Of a DNA stretch of 64,000 nt, positions 18,440-27,552 are shown piece after piece. The notes under the pieces are model-generated. The model was not told the DNA's origin and did not search any database. It saw nothing but the letters and a program-made list of their open reading frames with translations. The position numbers and the translations under genes are program-made. Origin of the DNA: an uncultured Lachnospiraceae bacterium (lineage in GTDB: Bacteria; Bacillota; Clostridia; Lachnospirales; Lachnospiraceae); assembly GCA_948794795.1 (NCBI GenBank), contig CAQGLR010000003.1:1-64000 (forward strand), given 5' to 3'. The first letter of the stretch is position 1; each line of letters starts with the position of its first letter.

Positions 18440-19720
18440 TTATATACAGTCCAGCGCCTGCTGTAAGTCTGCAATTATATCCTCTGGGTCTTCAAGCCCT
18501 ACAGAAAACCTTATAAGGTCTGGTGCAACACCAGCCTCTGCAAGCTGCTCTTCTGTCATCTGCCTGTGTGTATGGCTTGCAGGATGAAGCAGGCATGTCC
18601 TGCTGTCTGCAACATGTGTTTCTATACTTGCAAGTTTAAGTTTATCCATAAATCCTACAGATACATCCCTGCCGCCTTTTAAGCCAAAACAAAGCACCCC
18701 GCATGAGCCTTCTGGCATATATTTTTTATATAAATTATAAGATGTATCTGACTCAAGTGCAGGATATTTAACCCATGCAACCTTACTGTTACTTTCAAGA
18801 TACTTTGCAACTGCAAGGGCACTGTTACAATGCTGTTTCATCCTTAAATGAAGTGACTCAAGACCAAGGTTTAAATAAAATGCATTCTGTGGGGACTGTA
18901 TACAGCCCAGGTCCCTCATAAGCTGTGCTGTTGCCTTTGTTATATAAGCACCTTTTCCAAAACGTTCTGCATATGTTATTCCATGATAAGACTCATCAGG
19001 AGTTGTAAGTCCTGGAAATTTATCTGCATATGCCATCCAGTCAAAGTTGCCGCTGTCTACAATACATCCCCCGACACCCGCTGCATGCCCGTCCATATAT
19101 TTTGTTGTAGAATGTGTAACTATATCCGCTCCCCACTCAAAAGGACGGCAGTTTACAGGTGTTGCAAATGTATTATCTACAATAAGTGGCACACCATGTT
19201 TATGTGCTATACCAGCAAACTTTTCAATATCAAATATATTAACTGTAGGATTTGTAATAGTTTCCCCAAAAACAGCTTTTGTATTTGGTTTAAATAATTT
19301 ATCAATTTCCTCTTCTGGCATATCCTGGTCTATAACAGTACATTCAATTCCCATCTTTTTCATTGTAACAGTGAAAAGGTTAAATGTTCCTCCATATATT
19401 GATGATGAAGAAATAAAGTGGTCTCCTGCTTCACATATATTAAACACTGCCATAAAATTAGCTGCCTGTCCAGAAGATGTAAGCATTGCAGCAACCCCGC
19501 CTTCAAGTGCTGCAATCTTTGCAGCAACAGCATCATTAGTAGGATTCTGAAGCCTTGTATAAAAATACCCTTCTTTTTCAAGGTCAAACAGCTGTCCCAT
19601 CTCATCACTTGTTTCATACTTAAATGTAGTGCTCTGGCAAACAGGAACCTGCCTTGGCTCACCATTTCCAGGTTTATACCCTTCATGTATACATTTTGTT
19701 CCAATATGGTTTTCTTTCAT
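18440..19720 (-). CDS. metY: O-acetylhomoserine sulfhydrylase (Cys/Met metabolism PLP enzyme)
   Basis: This PLP enzyme makes homocysteine from O-acetylhomoserine and sulfide (MetY type). Characteristic segments are TKCIHEGYKPGNGEPRQVPV, the YTRLQNPTNDAVAAKIAALE cofactor region, TSSGQAANFMA, VDNTFATPVNCRPFEWGAD, and the PLP lysine in THSTTKYMDGH. The length of 426 and the LKGG-type C-terminal segment fit MetY better than the shorter cystathionine enzymes. The start follows GGAGG. An ATG eight codons earlier has no site. It lies 43 bp downstream of the DUF4097 gene on the same strand and not far from metF, both of methionine-pathway interest. No SAM riboswitch was seen in the short gap. Confidence 0.93.
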   Translation of the reverse strand: MKENHIGTKCIHEGYKPGNGEPRQVPVCQSTTFKYETSDEMGQLFDLEKEGYFYTRLQNPTNDAVAAKIAALEGGVAAMLTSSGQAANFMAVFNICEAGDHFISSSSIYGGTFNLFTVTMKKMGIECTVIDQDMPEEEIDKLFKPNTKAVFGETITNPTVNIFDIEKFAGIAHKHGVPLIVDNTFATPVNCRPFEWGADIVTHSTTKYMDGHAAGVGGCIVDSGNFDWMAYADKFPGLTTPDESYHGITYAERFGKGAYITKATAQLMRDLGCIQSPQNAFYLNLGLESLHLRMKQHCNSALAVAKYLESNSKVAWVKYPALESDTSYNLYKKYMPEGSCGVLCFGLKGGRDVSVGFMDKLKLASIETHVADSRTCLLHPASHTHRQMTEEQLAEAGVAPDLIRFSVGLEDPEDIIADLQQALDCI

Positions 19721-19763
19721 AAATAATCCTCCATTCCCGCACATATCATATCTAAAAACTTTT

Positions 19764-20810
19764 TTAATTTAACGAAATATCACCACAATCTGTATAAATA
19801 TCCAGAACTGCTTTTTCTGCGCCAGTTTTCTTATATTGGCAGCCCCCGTCTTTTCTTTTTTTACTTCCTTTATCTTTATATAACTTTTTAACAGATATAT
19901 CACCATCTTTTGTAAACATATTAATATTAAGGCTATCCAGGCACCTGCTGCTAATAGTTATATCAATGTCACCATTATCTGCCTTTATTTTTGTTTCACC
20001 TGAAATATCAAGAGGTCCTGCATCAATATCACCATTATTTGTATTAATTTCCAGCTTTCCCTTAATATTTGCTTTTGCAGTATATAAGTCACCATTATCT
20101 GTTACAACACTTAAAGTTCCTGCAATATCTGGTTTATAAATATCAATATCACCATTTTGGGATTTTATATCCAAAATCCCATTTATATCCGTACCATGTC
20201 CATATATATCACCATTAGTTGTTTTTATACTTAACTTATCTGATAATACAGAATTATTAAAATCTATATCACCGTTTTTTGAAATTATATTTCCGCCTTT
20301 TAAAGAAACTTTGCTAAAATCCAGGTCACCATCTTTAATGTCCAGGTCACAATTATTTATAGATACACCTGATGGGACATATACATATATTATATTCTTG
20401 TAATTCTTTAATTTTTTATTAATACCACTACCTGTCCCTTTCATATAAACAGCCAGCCATTCAAGCTCTGATTCCTTAATTTCCAGGACATTATTTTTTA
20501 TATGGTATGCTACTGGATTGCTGTTATTGGCACAATACAAATTATATGAGACATAAAAATCTTTATCACCAGATGGTTTAATAACAATATCAAGGCTTTT
20601 AACATCTGCTTTAATACTGCTGAATGGATTTACTTTCTTTTTATCTTGTTTATATCTGTACTTTTTCTGTTTTCTTTCTGCCTTTAAGCTATGGATTTGC
20701 TGCTCTTGTATATAACCTGCATTACTATATGAATAATTTATGCCAGATGCTGCTAAAATACAAATCCCTGATAATATACATGCTATTTTTAATTTCTTTA
20801 ATTTATACAT
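19764..20810 (-). CDS. DUF4097-like secreted or membrane-anchored beta-solenoid protein
   Basis: This is a 348-residue protein with an N-terminal hydrophobic segment (residues about 8-28, IACILSGICILAASGINYS), either an uncleaved anchor or a signal peptide, and a Lys/Arg-rich stretch after it. From about residue 150 it contains nine or so repeats of about 20 residues built around NGDID or NGDIY (for example SKNGDIDFN, TTNGDIYGH, SQNGDIDIY, TDNGDLYTA). This is the signature of DUF4097-type parallel beta-solenoids. The molecular role is unknown, and family members are often linked to envelope stress systems. The metY gene follows 43 bp downstream. Confidence 0.75.
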   Translation of the reverse strand: MYKLKKLKIACILSGICILAASGINYSYSNAGYIQEQQIHSLKAERKQKKYRYKQDKKKVNPFSSIKADVKSLDIVIKPSGDKDFYVSYNLYCANNSNPVAYHIKNNVLEIKESELEWLAVYMKGTGSGINKKLKNYKNIIYVYVPSGVSINNCDLDIKDGDLDFSKVSLKGGNIISKNGDIDFNNSVLSDKLSIKTTNGDIYGHGTDINGILDIKSQNGDIDIYKPDIAGTLSVVTDNGDLYTAKANIKGKLEINTNNGDIDAGPLDISGETKIKADNGDIDITISSRCLDSLNINMFTKDGDISVKKLYKDKGSKKRKDGGCQYKKTGAEKAVLDIYTDCGDISLN

Positions 20811-20881
20811 CTTCCTGCTCCTGTATAATTTATTTCCCTAATCCCCATACCATATTTTTTGTGGCACAACTAATATAGAAG

Positions 20882-20953
20882 ATGGTTCCATTTTGGAAAA
20901 TACTGCTTTTGCATTTTTCAAAATACAAACTTTATTTATACTGCTGGAACCAT
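20882..20953. repeat. Inverted repeat downstream of metF
   Basis: ATGGTTCCA at 20882-20890 and TGGAACCAT at 20945-20953 enclose further partial complementarity (TTTTGGAAAAT, ATTTTTCAAAAT). It lies just after the metF stop and may terminate its transcript, although no long T-run follows. Confidence 0.4.
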
Positions 20954-20996
20954 AATAATTGCCCAGCTGTATTTTTTGCAGTACTAGAATTATTTT

Positions 20997-21866
20997 TCAG
21001 CCTATTATCTCTGAAAGGCTGTTTATAATACCTGCTGCCACTTCTGGGTTATTCATTGTATAAATATGTATGTGGTTTATCCCATTGGCAACCAGGTCAA
21101 TAATCTGCCCTGCTGCATAAGCAATACCTGCCTGCTGCATTTTCAAAGGTTCACTTCCAAACCAGTCAACTATTGCCTTAAACCTTGCTGGTACACAACA
21201 TCCTGACAGCTGCACACTTCTTTCCATCTGTATTTTCTTAGTGATTGGCATAATTCCTGCTATAACAGGCACCATAATCCCTGCTTCACGCAGACGGTAT
21301 AAATAGTTATAGAATATTGCATTGTCAAAAAACATCTGTGTTGTAAGAAATTCACAGCCTGCATCAACTTTCTCTTTAATGTGTTTTATATCTTCCGCTT
21401 TGTTTTCTGCTTCTGGATGCCCTTCTGGATAACATGCACCACCAATACACATTCCAGGCGCTATCCGCTTAATTTCTTTTACAAGGTCTGATGCATAGTG
21501 GAATTGCCCTGGAAGCGGGAATTCTGATTTATCAGGTATATCCCCTCTTAATGCAAGTATATTTTCTATACCAGCTTCTTTCATTTTAACCAGCTGCTTT
21601 TCTACTGTTTCTTGTGTAGAAGATACACATGTAAGATGCGCCATAGATGTTACATCATATGCATCTTTTATATCTTTTGCAATGCTTATTGTATGTTCGC
21701 TTGTACCTCCTCCTGCTCCATATGTAACACTTATAAAATCAGGTTTTAATGCTGATATTCCTTTTACTGCTTTATTTACACTTTCAAAACCAGTTGTTGT
21801 CTTTGGTGGAAATACTTCCATAGACAATGTAACCTTATTATCTTTTAATAATTCTGTAATCTTCAT
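20997..21866 (-). CDS. metF: Methylenetetrahydrofolate reductase [NAD(P)H]
   Basis: This FAD enzyme reduces 5,10-methylene-THF to 5-methyl-THF for methionine synthesis. It has the TIM-barrel signatures LSMEVFPPKT, KPDFISVTYGAGGGTSEHTI, ILALRGDIPDK, GGACYPEGHPE, FLTTQMFFDNAIFY and VPVIAGIMPI. The mature length of about 289 residues matches the short bacterial MetF. The start at MKITELLKD is backed by TGGAGGATA. An in-frame ATG at 22004 would add 46 residues, but the first 18 (MELPEAKYLCIKK...) are translated MITE terminus, so I reject it. It is preceded by the large repeat at 21951-22440. Confidence 0.94.
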   Translation of the reverse strand: MKITELLKDNKVTLSMEVFPPKTTTGFESVNKAVKGISALKPDFISVTYGAGGGTSEHTISIAKDIKDAYDVTSMAHLTCVSSTQETVEKQLVKMKEAGIENILALRGDIPDKSEFPLPGQFHYASDLVKEIKRIAPGMCIGGACYPEGHPEAENKAEDIKHIKEKVDAGCEFLTTQMFFDNAIFYNYLYRLREAGIMVPVIAGIMPITKKIQMERSVQLSGCCVPARFKAIVDWFGSEPLKMQQAGIAYAAGQIIDLVANGINHIHIYTMNNPEVAAGIINSLSEIIG

Positions 21867-21950
21867 ATATTTATCCTCCATATACAAATAAGTACACGCA
21901 TGTATTAGTATAGACCATATTAAATGCCAGTGCAACAGGTTTTGTAATAA

Positions 21951-22440
21951 TTTGAGTTTCCCCATTTTTTTAATACACAGGTATTTTGCCTCTGGCAATT
22001 CCAAAGTTTTACCAACAGCAGCACGCTTTCGCTTGGATGCAATGTCATTTAGTTAAAGGTATTCTTTGTATAATGATGGACTTATTGATGTTTGAAAATT
22101 AAATATTCATAAGTTATGTATCTCTGGCAATTCCAAAGTTTTACCAACAGCAGCCGCTTGCGCTTGGATGGGATGCGCAGTGGTGCATAAAATCTGAAAG
22201 AACCAGATTTAAGCACCAGCGCCCCCAAACAGCTGCTTTATGGTAAAACATTTGGAATTTGCCAGAGTAATATAATCTTTGTGGGATTTTAATTTTCAAA
22301 CATTAATAAGTCCTTTAATTTATTAGGTTTTACTTAACTAAATGACATTGCGCTTGGATGGGATGTGCAATGGTAAAACATTTGGAACTTGCCAGAGTAA
22401 TATAGTCTTTGTATGATTTAAAAAGTGGGGAAACTCAAAT
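21951..22440. repeat. Large MITE-like element with inverted termini
   Basis: The 490-bp non-coding element starts TTTGAGTTTCCCCATTTTTT and ends AAAAAGTGGGGAAACTCAAA, near-perfect inverted termini. The left arm has ACACAGGTATTTTGCCTCTGGCA in two pieces, and the right arm has GCCAGAGTAATATAGTCTTTGT. Inside are several direct and inverted copies of CTGGCAATTCCAAAGTTTTACC, CGCTTGGATG and AATGTCATTTAGTTAA. It has no open frame of note. Homologous elements lie at 2800-3336, 28878-29103 (opposite orientation) and 161-240. It explains most of the 770-bp gap between metF and the DtxR-type gene. The remaining 200 bp before that gene show nothing beyond AT-rich DNA. Confidence 0.8.
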
Positions 22441-22640
22441 AAACCAGGCATCTTTACTTAATCATCTATATATGTTATCATTGTTATAATATTTTTTACA
22501 GCTGTTTACAACTTTTTCAGAAAATGCCCATTTTAAAACAAAAAACAAGATAAGAATTCATAAGCTGAAAACGGCTGTTTTACTGTATTTTTCAAAAAAA
22601 CTTGTAAACTAGTGTATTTTTTATTGAATGGAGTATAAAT

Positions 22641-23006
22641 ATGAAAGTAAATGAATCTTCTGAAAATTATCTTGAAACTATATTAATTTTAAGCAAAAAA
22701 CTTCCAGTAGTACGCTCAGTTGATATATCAAACGAACTTGGTTATAAGAAGTCAAGTGTAAGTGTAGCTATGAAAAACCTAAAAGAAAAAAAATACATTA
22801 CTGTTACAGATTCAGGCTTTATATACCTTACAGATGAAGGCAAAAGCATTGCTAATATGATATATGAAAGGCATGAATTTATTTCAAAATGGCTTATCTC
22901 CCTTGGTGTTGACGAAAAGGTTGCTACAGAAGATGCATGCCGTATTGAACATGTTATAAGTGCTGAAAGTTTTGCTGCCATAAAAAAACATATTAAATAT
23001 AATTAA
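22641..23006 (+). CDS. Short DtxR/MntR-family metal-dependent regulator
   Basis: This is a DNA-binding repressor of the DtxR/MntR/IdeR type. The N-terminal winged helix (ENYLETILILSKKLPVVRSV, SNELGYKKSSVSVAMKNLKEKKYI) and the start of the metal-binding dimerisation domain (LTDEGKSIANMIYERHEFISK, EDACRIEHVIS) are clear. At 121 residues it is near the minimum for the family and ends right after the ACRIEHVIS helix with only a short tail. It lacks the C-terminal SH3-like domain and may be the minimal MntR form. Glu, His and Cys candidates for metal ligands are present. The neighbours do not reveal its target. Confidence 0.88.
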   Translation: MKVNESSENYLETILILSKKLPVVRSVDISNELGYKKSSVSVAMKNLKEKKYITVTDSGFIYLTDEGKSIANMIYERHEFISKWLISLGVDEKVATEDACRIEHVISAESFAAIKKHIKYN

Positions 23007-23222
23007 TATTGCTCCAAAGGTTAAATACAATAAAATAAATTTCTATAATATATTTTATTTAACATTTCTGGCACACCAGTATAACATTGTTACCTGTATG
23101 CATATATATGAATTTTAATAAATAATATTTTATTGTACAGATAAGGCAGTTAATTTATGGCATTGCTATCTTGTATTATACTATGGCCTGTCTGGTACAT
23201 ATTATTATAAAACAAATAATAC

Positions 23223-24005
23223 TTACTCTTCTGCAGCCTTCTGCAATATATCAACAGTATGTGCACTTGCACCAAGCAATTCTGGCCTTTCACACGTTGC
23301 AATATGGTAGTCCATAAAAATCTTAAAGGTTTCTTCATCCATTACATTAAGAACCTGTCTCATATAATCTGCTGGTCCATCTGCTGATATTATTTTTATG
23401 CGCTTAAGACCAGAAGCCTGGTCTATCTTATCTATATCTTCAATTCTTACATAGTCATACAAATCTTTTTCATTACATATACAATGGAAACTACTGTCTA
23501 TTTTCCCTTCTGCAATACATTGTTTTGCAAAATTTTTCTTAAATGCATGTGTAATTATACTGTATTCATTCATACAATATGCGACAAGAATATATCCTTT
23601 ATTTTTCGTAATACGTTTTGCTTCATTTAAAACTTGTACCTTTTCATCAAATTTAAAAAGATGGTACATAGGTCCAAATATAAGTGCCATATCAAAGCTT
23701 CCACTGCCAAACTTTGATAAATCCAGGGCATTCCCATGATAAGCCTTCACTTTACTTTGTTTTGATTTAAGTATTCCTAAATTATACTTTACAAGTTCAA
23801 CAGCTGTTACATCATATCCTTCATTAGCAAGGCTTACCGAATATCTTCCTGTACCTGCACCAATATCAATTACTTTTTTATCTTTGTTTTCTCCGAGAAA
23901 TTCATGGATATATTTCATGGATGTAATATATTCTACCTGCCCATGACGCCGCAATAATCTTTTATCTTCACAAAATTTATTATAATACTCTTCTAAATCT
24001 GTCAT
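23223..24005 (-). CDS. Class I SAM-dependent methyltransferase
   Basis: This is a 260-residue cytosolic methyltransferase. The SAM-binding motif I is KVIDIGAGTGRYSVSLA, the acidic end of strand 2 is VTAVELV, then come YHGNALDLSKF and FDMALIFGPMYHLF (motif IV), and EAKRITKNKGYILVAY (post-motif). These are typical of small-molecule methyltransferases of the ubiE/COQ5-like superfamily. The substrate cannot be predicted. The C-terminal region is short and includes SAHTVDILQKAAEE. The gene is alone, convergent with the DtxR-type gene, and ATG follows a GAGGTTTAT-type site. Confidence 0.85.
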   Translation of the reverse strand: MTDLEEYYNKFCEDKRLLRRHGQVEYITSMKYIHEFLGENKDKKVIDIGAGTGRYSVSLANEGYDVTAVELVKYNLGILKSKQSKVKAYHGNALDLSKFGSGSFDMALIFGPMYHLFKFDEKVQVLNEAKRITKNKGYILVAYCMNEYSIITHAFKKNFAKQCIAEGKIDSSFHCICNEKDLYDYVRIEDIDKIDQASGLKRIKIISADGPADYMRQVLNVMDEETFKIFMDYHIATCERPELLGASAHTVDILQKAAEE

Positions 24006-24083
24006 ATAAACCTCACTTCTATACTTCCTTTAAAACCAGAAAACCTAATTTTTATAACTTTTAATCTTAATATTACTTAAAGC

Positions 24084-24137
24084 ACTTTTGAAATTTCCAA
24101 AACCAGTAATTTTGTGCACTTTTGAATTTCCAAATAT
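24084..24137. repeat. Tandem pair of 20-bp direct repeats
   Basis: GCACTTTTGAAATTTCCAAA at 24084 and GCACTTTTGAATTTCCAAAT at 24118 lie 34 bp apart in the intergenic region between the divergent methyltransferase and deacetylase genes. They could be regulator binding sites. This is a weak inference. Confidence 0.4.
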
Positions 24138-24283
24138 CCTCTGGCTATTTTAAACAATATCATAAGTTTACAATTTTCTATAAAAAAATGTCAATACCAT
24201 TTTATAATAGGCGCATTTTTCTTTTATAAAATCATATATTATTACAAAAATATGTACATCCAAACAATTAAGGAGACTTATCA

Positions 24284-25201
24284 ATGAAACATTTTTCAAA
24301 ATTCCTGAATGAAACATACCATGCCAATGAAAAAGGTACTTCCAAACTAAAAGATAATATTGACAAGAAAAATTTTGATATACAAAAAGATACTAATATA
24401 CCATCCTTTATGAGAAGTGGTCTTGTTGTATTATCTGTAATACTCCTTGCAAGCATTGCTATTGCATATAGTAATAAAGCTATTGGCACAAACCCTGTTA
24501 CAGCTGTATTCAGTAACAAGATATCTAACAAAGAACTGCCAATATACTGTGTAGATACTCCAGATAAAAAGGTTGCCTTAAGTTTTGATGCTGCATGGGG
24601 AAACGAGGATACCCAGAAAATTCTTGATATATTAAAAAAGAATGATGTACATGTAACTTTCTTTATGACTGGCGGCTGGGTAGAATCATATCCTGATGAT
24701 GTAAAAGCTATTGCTAAAGCTGGCCATGAACTAGGTAACCATAGTGAAAACCATAAACAAATGTCAACTTTGTCTGCTGAAGAATGTAAAGAAGAGATTA
24801 TGAAAGTACATGAAAAAGTAAAGGAACTTACAGGAACAGATATGCATGTTTTCAGGCCTCCTTACGGAGATTATAACGACAATCTTATAAAAGTCACAAG
24901 AGAATGTAATTATAATGCAATCCAATGGGATGTTGACAGTCTAGACTGGAAAGATTATGGTACAGACTCTATATTAAACACAGTCCTTAACCACAAACAT
25001 CTTGGCAATGGTTCAATTATACTTTGCCACAATGGTGCTAAATATACCGCACAGGCACTTGACCAGCTTATTAAAGGACTTAAAGAAAAAGGATTTACAT
25101 TTGTAACCATGTCAGAGCTTATTTACAAAGATAATTATGAAATGGATGTAGAAGGACGCCAGCACCAGAAAAGCACACCTGGTACAGACAGCAGCAATTA
25201 A
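24284..25201 (+). CDS. Membrane-anchored polysaccharide deacetylase (NodB domain)
   Basis: It probably deacetylates peptidoglycan or another cell-envelope amino sugar. A short cytoplasmic head is followed by one membrane span at about residues 44-64 (GLVVLSVILLASIAIAYS), and an extracellular NodB fold covers about 95-290. Catalytic motifs are ALSFDAAWGNEDT (motif 1 with Asp), HELGNHSENH (metal His pair), FRPPYGDYN, WDVDSLDWKDYG and IILCHNGAKYT. The SFDAAWG variant is typical of the sporulation-linked PdaB-like group, but no sporulation genes are nearby. AAGGAGA precedes the start. CATATATTA about 43 bases upstream weakly resembles a sporulation-sigma -10 element. Confidence 0.9.
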   Translation: MKHFSKFLNETYHANEKGTSKLKDNIDKKNFDIQKDTNIPSFMRSGLVVLSVILLASIAIAYSNKAIGTNPVTAVFSNKISNKELPIYCVDTPDKKVALSFDAAWGNEDTQKILDILKKNDVHVTFFMTGGWVESYPDDVKAIAKAGHELGNHSENHKQMSTLSAEECKEEIMKVHEKVKELTGTDMHVFRPPYGDYNDNLIKVTRECNYNAIQWDVDSLDWKDYGTDSILNTVLNHKHLGNGSIILCHNGAKYTAQALDQLIKGLKEKGFTFVTMSELIYKDNYEMDVEGRQHQKSTPGTDSSN

Positions 25202-25233
25202 AAGTATGCACAGGACTTCTTAAAATACATAAC

Positions 25234-25277
25234 AAAGCCCCTGTTTCTATGGCCTTTAGTATAAAAACAGGGGCTTT
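25234..25277. terminator. Bidirectional terminator
   Basis: AAAGCCCCTGTTT (25234-25246) pairs perfectly with AAACAGGGGCTTT (25265-25277). It lies between the converging deacetylase and histidine kinase genes. Confidence 0.85.
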
Positions 25278-25302
25278 AACATTTAGTACAAAATACATAT
25301 AT

Positions 25303-27552
25303 TTAATTTACCATAACAGCATCTTTACCACTTTCCTGGTTATCTGTATCTATATATGTATACATTCCATCTGGAAGATATTTTGTAATAAGCCTTTCAA
25401 GCTCCTCATAATAAACTGGTTTTGATATATAATCTGTAAATCCTGCATCTAAATACATCTCCCTGGAACCAAGCACAGCATTTGCAGTCATTACAATTAT
25501 TGGTACAGATGAATTAGGATTATCTTTAAATCCCCTGATTCTCTTTAACAATTCAATACCATCCATTTCTGGCATCATATGGTCAAGAAAAATAATCTGG
25601 TAACTCTTTTTTTCTATCATTTTCAGACAGTCAGCACCTCTCTTTGCCATATCTACCTTAATCTGTGTACGTTTTAGCAATTCATTGGCAACAAGCAGGT
25701 TAGCAGGCATATCATCAACTACAAGTACCCTTGCATCTGGTGCAATAAAAGTTCTTCCCTGGTTTTTATGCTCTGTACCTTTCTCCTTTATACCATCTTC
25801 TTCCCATCTTACAACTTTCTGTAAAACATTTATAATAAATTTAGAACCCTTCCCATACTGGCTTTTTACTTCAATATTTCCACCCATAAGCTTCACCAGG
25901 TCATTTGCAATAGGAAGCCCAAGTCCAGTCCCCTCAATAGCCTGGTTTTCATCTTCATCAAAATGTTCATATGGCATAAAAAGCTTATCAATATCCTCTT
26001 TCCGTATACCTCTTCCTGTATCTTCTATCTCTATAGATAACTTTATATTATTCTCATCTACTTTCTTATAACCAACACTAAATTTAACCATGCCAGCCTT
26101 GGTATATTTCATTGCATTACTAGAAACATTTAACACTATCTGCCTTATACGCAGCTTATCACCATATAAAACAACTGGCAGGTTATCTGCAATAGATACT
26201 TTAACTTCAATACCTTTTTCATCACCAAACAAATAAAGCATATCTATGCTGTCATTTAAAATATCCATAATGTTATATTCATCTTCTATCAGCTTAAGCT
26301 TTCCCTTTTCAAGTTTTGATATATCCAGAATATCCTTAATAATTGCCAGCAGCACTTCTCCAGCTTTTTTTATATGTTTTCCATACTCTGCTACCTTTTT
26401 ATTATTTGTTTCCCTTAAAACCATTTCATCCATTCCAATAATAGTATTTAAAGGAGTACGGATTTCATGGCTCATCCTAGTAAGAAAATCACTTTTTGCT
26501 TTATTAGCTATATCTGCTTTTCTTTTAGCCTCTTCAAGTTCCTCAAAAACCTTTACTTTGTCAGTAAAATCATCCACAATAACAATATAACCTTTTACAT
26601 CCTTATATTTATCAAGCACCCTGTTTATACATAATCGGCAGTGTGAAGGTTTCATTATACAATCTGCATCAATTTTAATTATGCCTTCTACTGTCTGTAA
26701 AATATCTTTATCCACATAAAATAACTGGTCTAACGGGATATCTTCACACTCTGGATGAATTCCAAAATATTCCACTGCAGTTTTATTTATAATTTTAAGC
26801 TTCTCATTTTCATCATAAATAAGCAATGGCTCTTCAAATGAATAATATACAAACTCTGTCATATTATCTATACTGATATTGTTGCTTTTATAAAAAAGAA
26901 AGGCAAAATAAATCATTAATACGCCAAATGACTGCGTAAGGCTGCTGCCTGGAAAAGCACTTATTCCCAAAAGGGGAAATATTGTATCTAATATAGTTCC
27001 AATAAAAATTACAATTTCACAATATATAAAACGCCTGCCCATTACCCGTATCCATTTGCGTTTTTTATTAAAACACATATTCATTTCAAAATAAAACAAT
27101 GCAGCAGCAACTATAAAACAATAAGAAATATACAAAGTATTAATTATTTTATCTTCAAATATATAACTCATTCCAAATGAAGAATCAATAAAGTTTACAT
27201 TTTTCCTTTGTACTGAAAACGGGTATAAAACCACACAAGACAATGAAAACAGCTTAACCACCCTGGCAATTACATTATCTATACCGCTCATGCTTGCAAG
27301 AAAAAATGTTACAAATACCAAATATGCAAACATGCCAGCCAGCCCTATGCTCCTTAATATATATGCAATATCTGCCGATTCCTGTACTGGTATAAAGCCA
27401 AAACAAATACCCCATAATGAACTTGACAAAGCAAGTCCTACAAAAAGAAAATTATCTTTATGGTTTTTCCCACTACTGCGTAACACATTTATAGCAAGAA
27501 CTACTGTTACTACAGAAAAGCCAAACATTGCATATGAAAGAATTTTATCCAT
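25303..27552 (-). CDS. Hybrid sensor histidine kinase with receiver domain
   Basis: The N-terminal membrane part (residues about 1-220) has around seven spans, like the histidine-kinase N-terminal 7TM domains. It is followed by a PAS-like domain (about 225-330), HisKA (FLTRMSHEIRTPLNTIIGMD, His near 361), HATPase_c (VLNVSSNAMKYT, DTGRGI, GTGLGLPIANDLVKLMGG) and a C-terminal receiver (VLVVDDMPANLLVANEL, phospho-acceptor Asp in IIFLDHMMPEMDG near 652). The start MDKILSYAM is chosen because GAGGATAAAAATA precedes it. It overlaps the 3' end of the HD-GYP gene by 8 bases, so the two are translationally coupled and probably one signalling unit. The kinase probably passes phosphate onwards through its own receiver, and no separate output regulator is adjacent. 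Confidence 0.93.
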   Translation of the reverse strand: MDKILSYAMFGFSVVTVVLAINVLRSSGKNHKDNFLFVGLALSSSLWGICFGFIPVQESADIAYILRSIGLAGMFAYLVFVTFFLASMSGIDNVIARVVKLFSLSCVVLYPFSVQRKNVNFIDSSFGMSYIFEDKIINTLYISYCFIVAAALFYFEMNMCFNKKRKWIRVMGRRFIYCEIVIFIGTILDTIFPLLGISAFPGSSLTQSFGVLMIYFAFLFYKSNNISIDNMTEFVYYSFEEPLLIYDENEKLKIINKTAVEYFGIHPECEDIPLDQLFYVDKDILQTVEGIIKIDADCIMKPSHCRLCINRVLDKYKDVKGYIVIVDDFTDKVKVFEELEEAKRKADIANKAKSDFLTRMSHEIRTPLNTIIGMDEMVLRETNNKKVAEYGKHIKKAGEVLLAIIKDILDISKLEKGKLKLIEDEYNIMDILNDSIDMLYLFGDEKGIEVKVSIADNLPVVLYGDKLRIRQIVLNVSSNAMKYTKAGMVKFSVGYKKVDENNIKLSIEIEDTGRGIRKEDIDKLFMPYEHFDEDENQAIEGTGLGLPIANDLVKLMGGNIEVKSQYGKGSKFIINVLQKVVRWEEDGIKEKGTEHKNQGRTFIAPDARVLVVDDMPANLLVANELLKRTQIKVDMAKRGADCLKMIEKKSYQIIFLDHMMPEMDGIELLKRIRGFKDNPNSSVPIIVMTANAVLGSREMYLDAGFTDYISKPVYYEELERLITKYLPDGMYTYIDTDNQESGKDAVMVN

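Noticed and set aside
21867..22004. Extra 46 codons at the 5' end of metF
   Set aside because: They include the same MITE-derived MELPEAKYLCIKK. The MKITELL start has GGAGG upstream and matches known MetF proteins.
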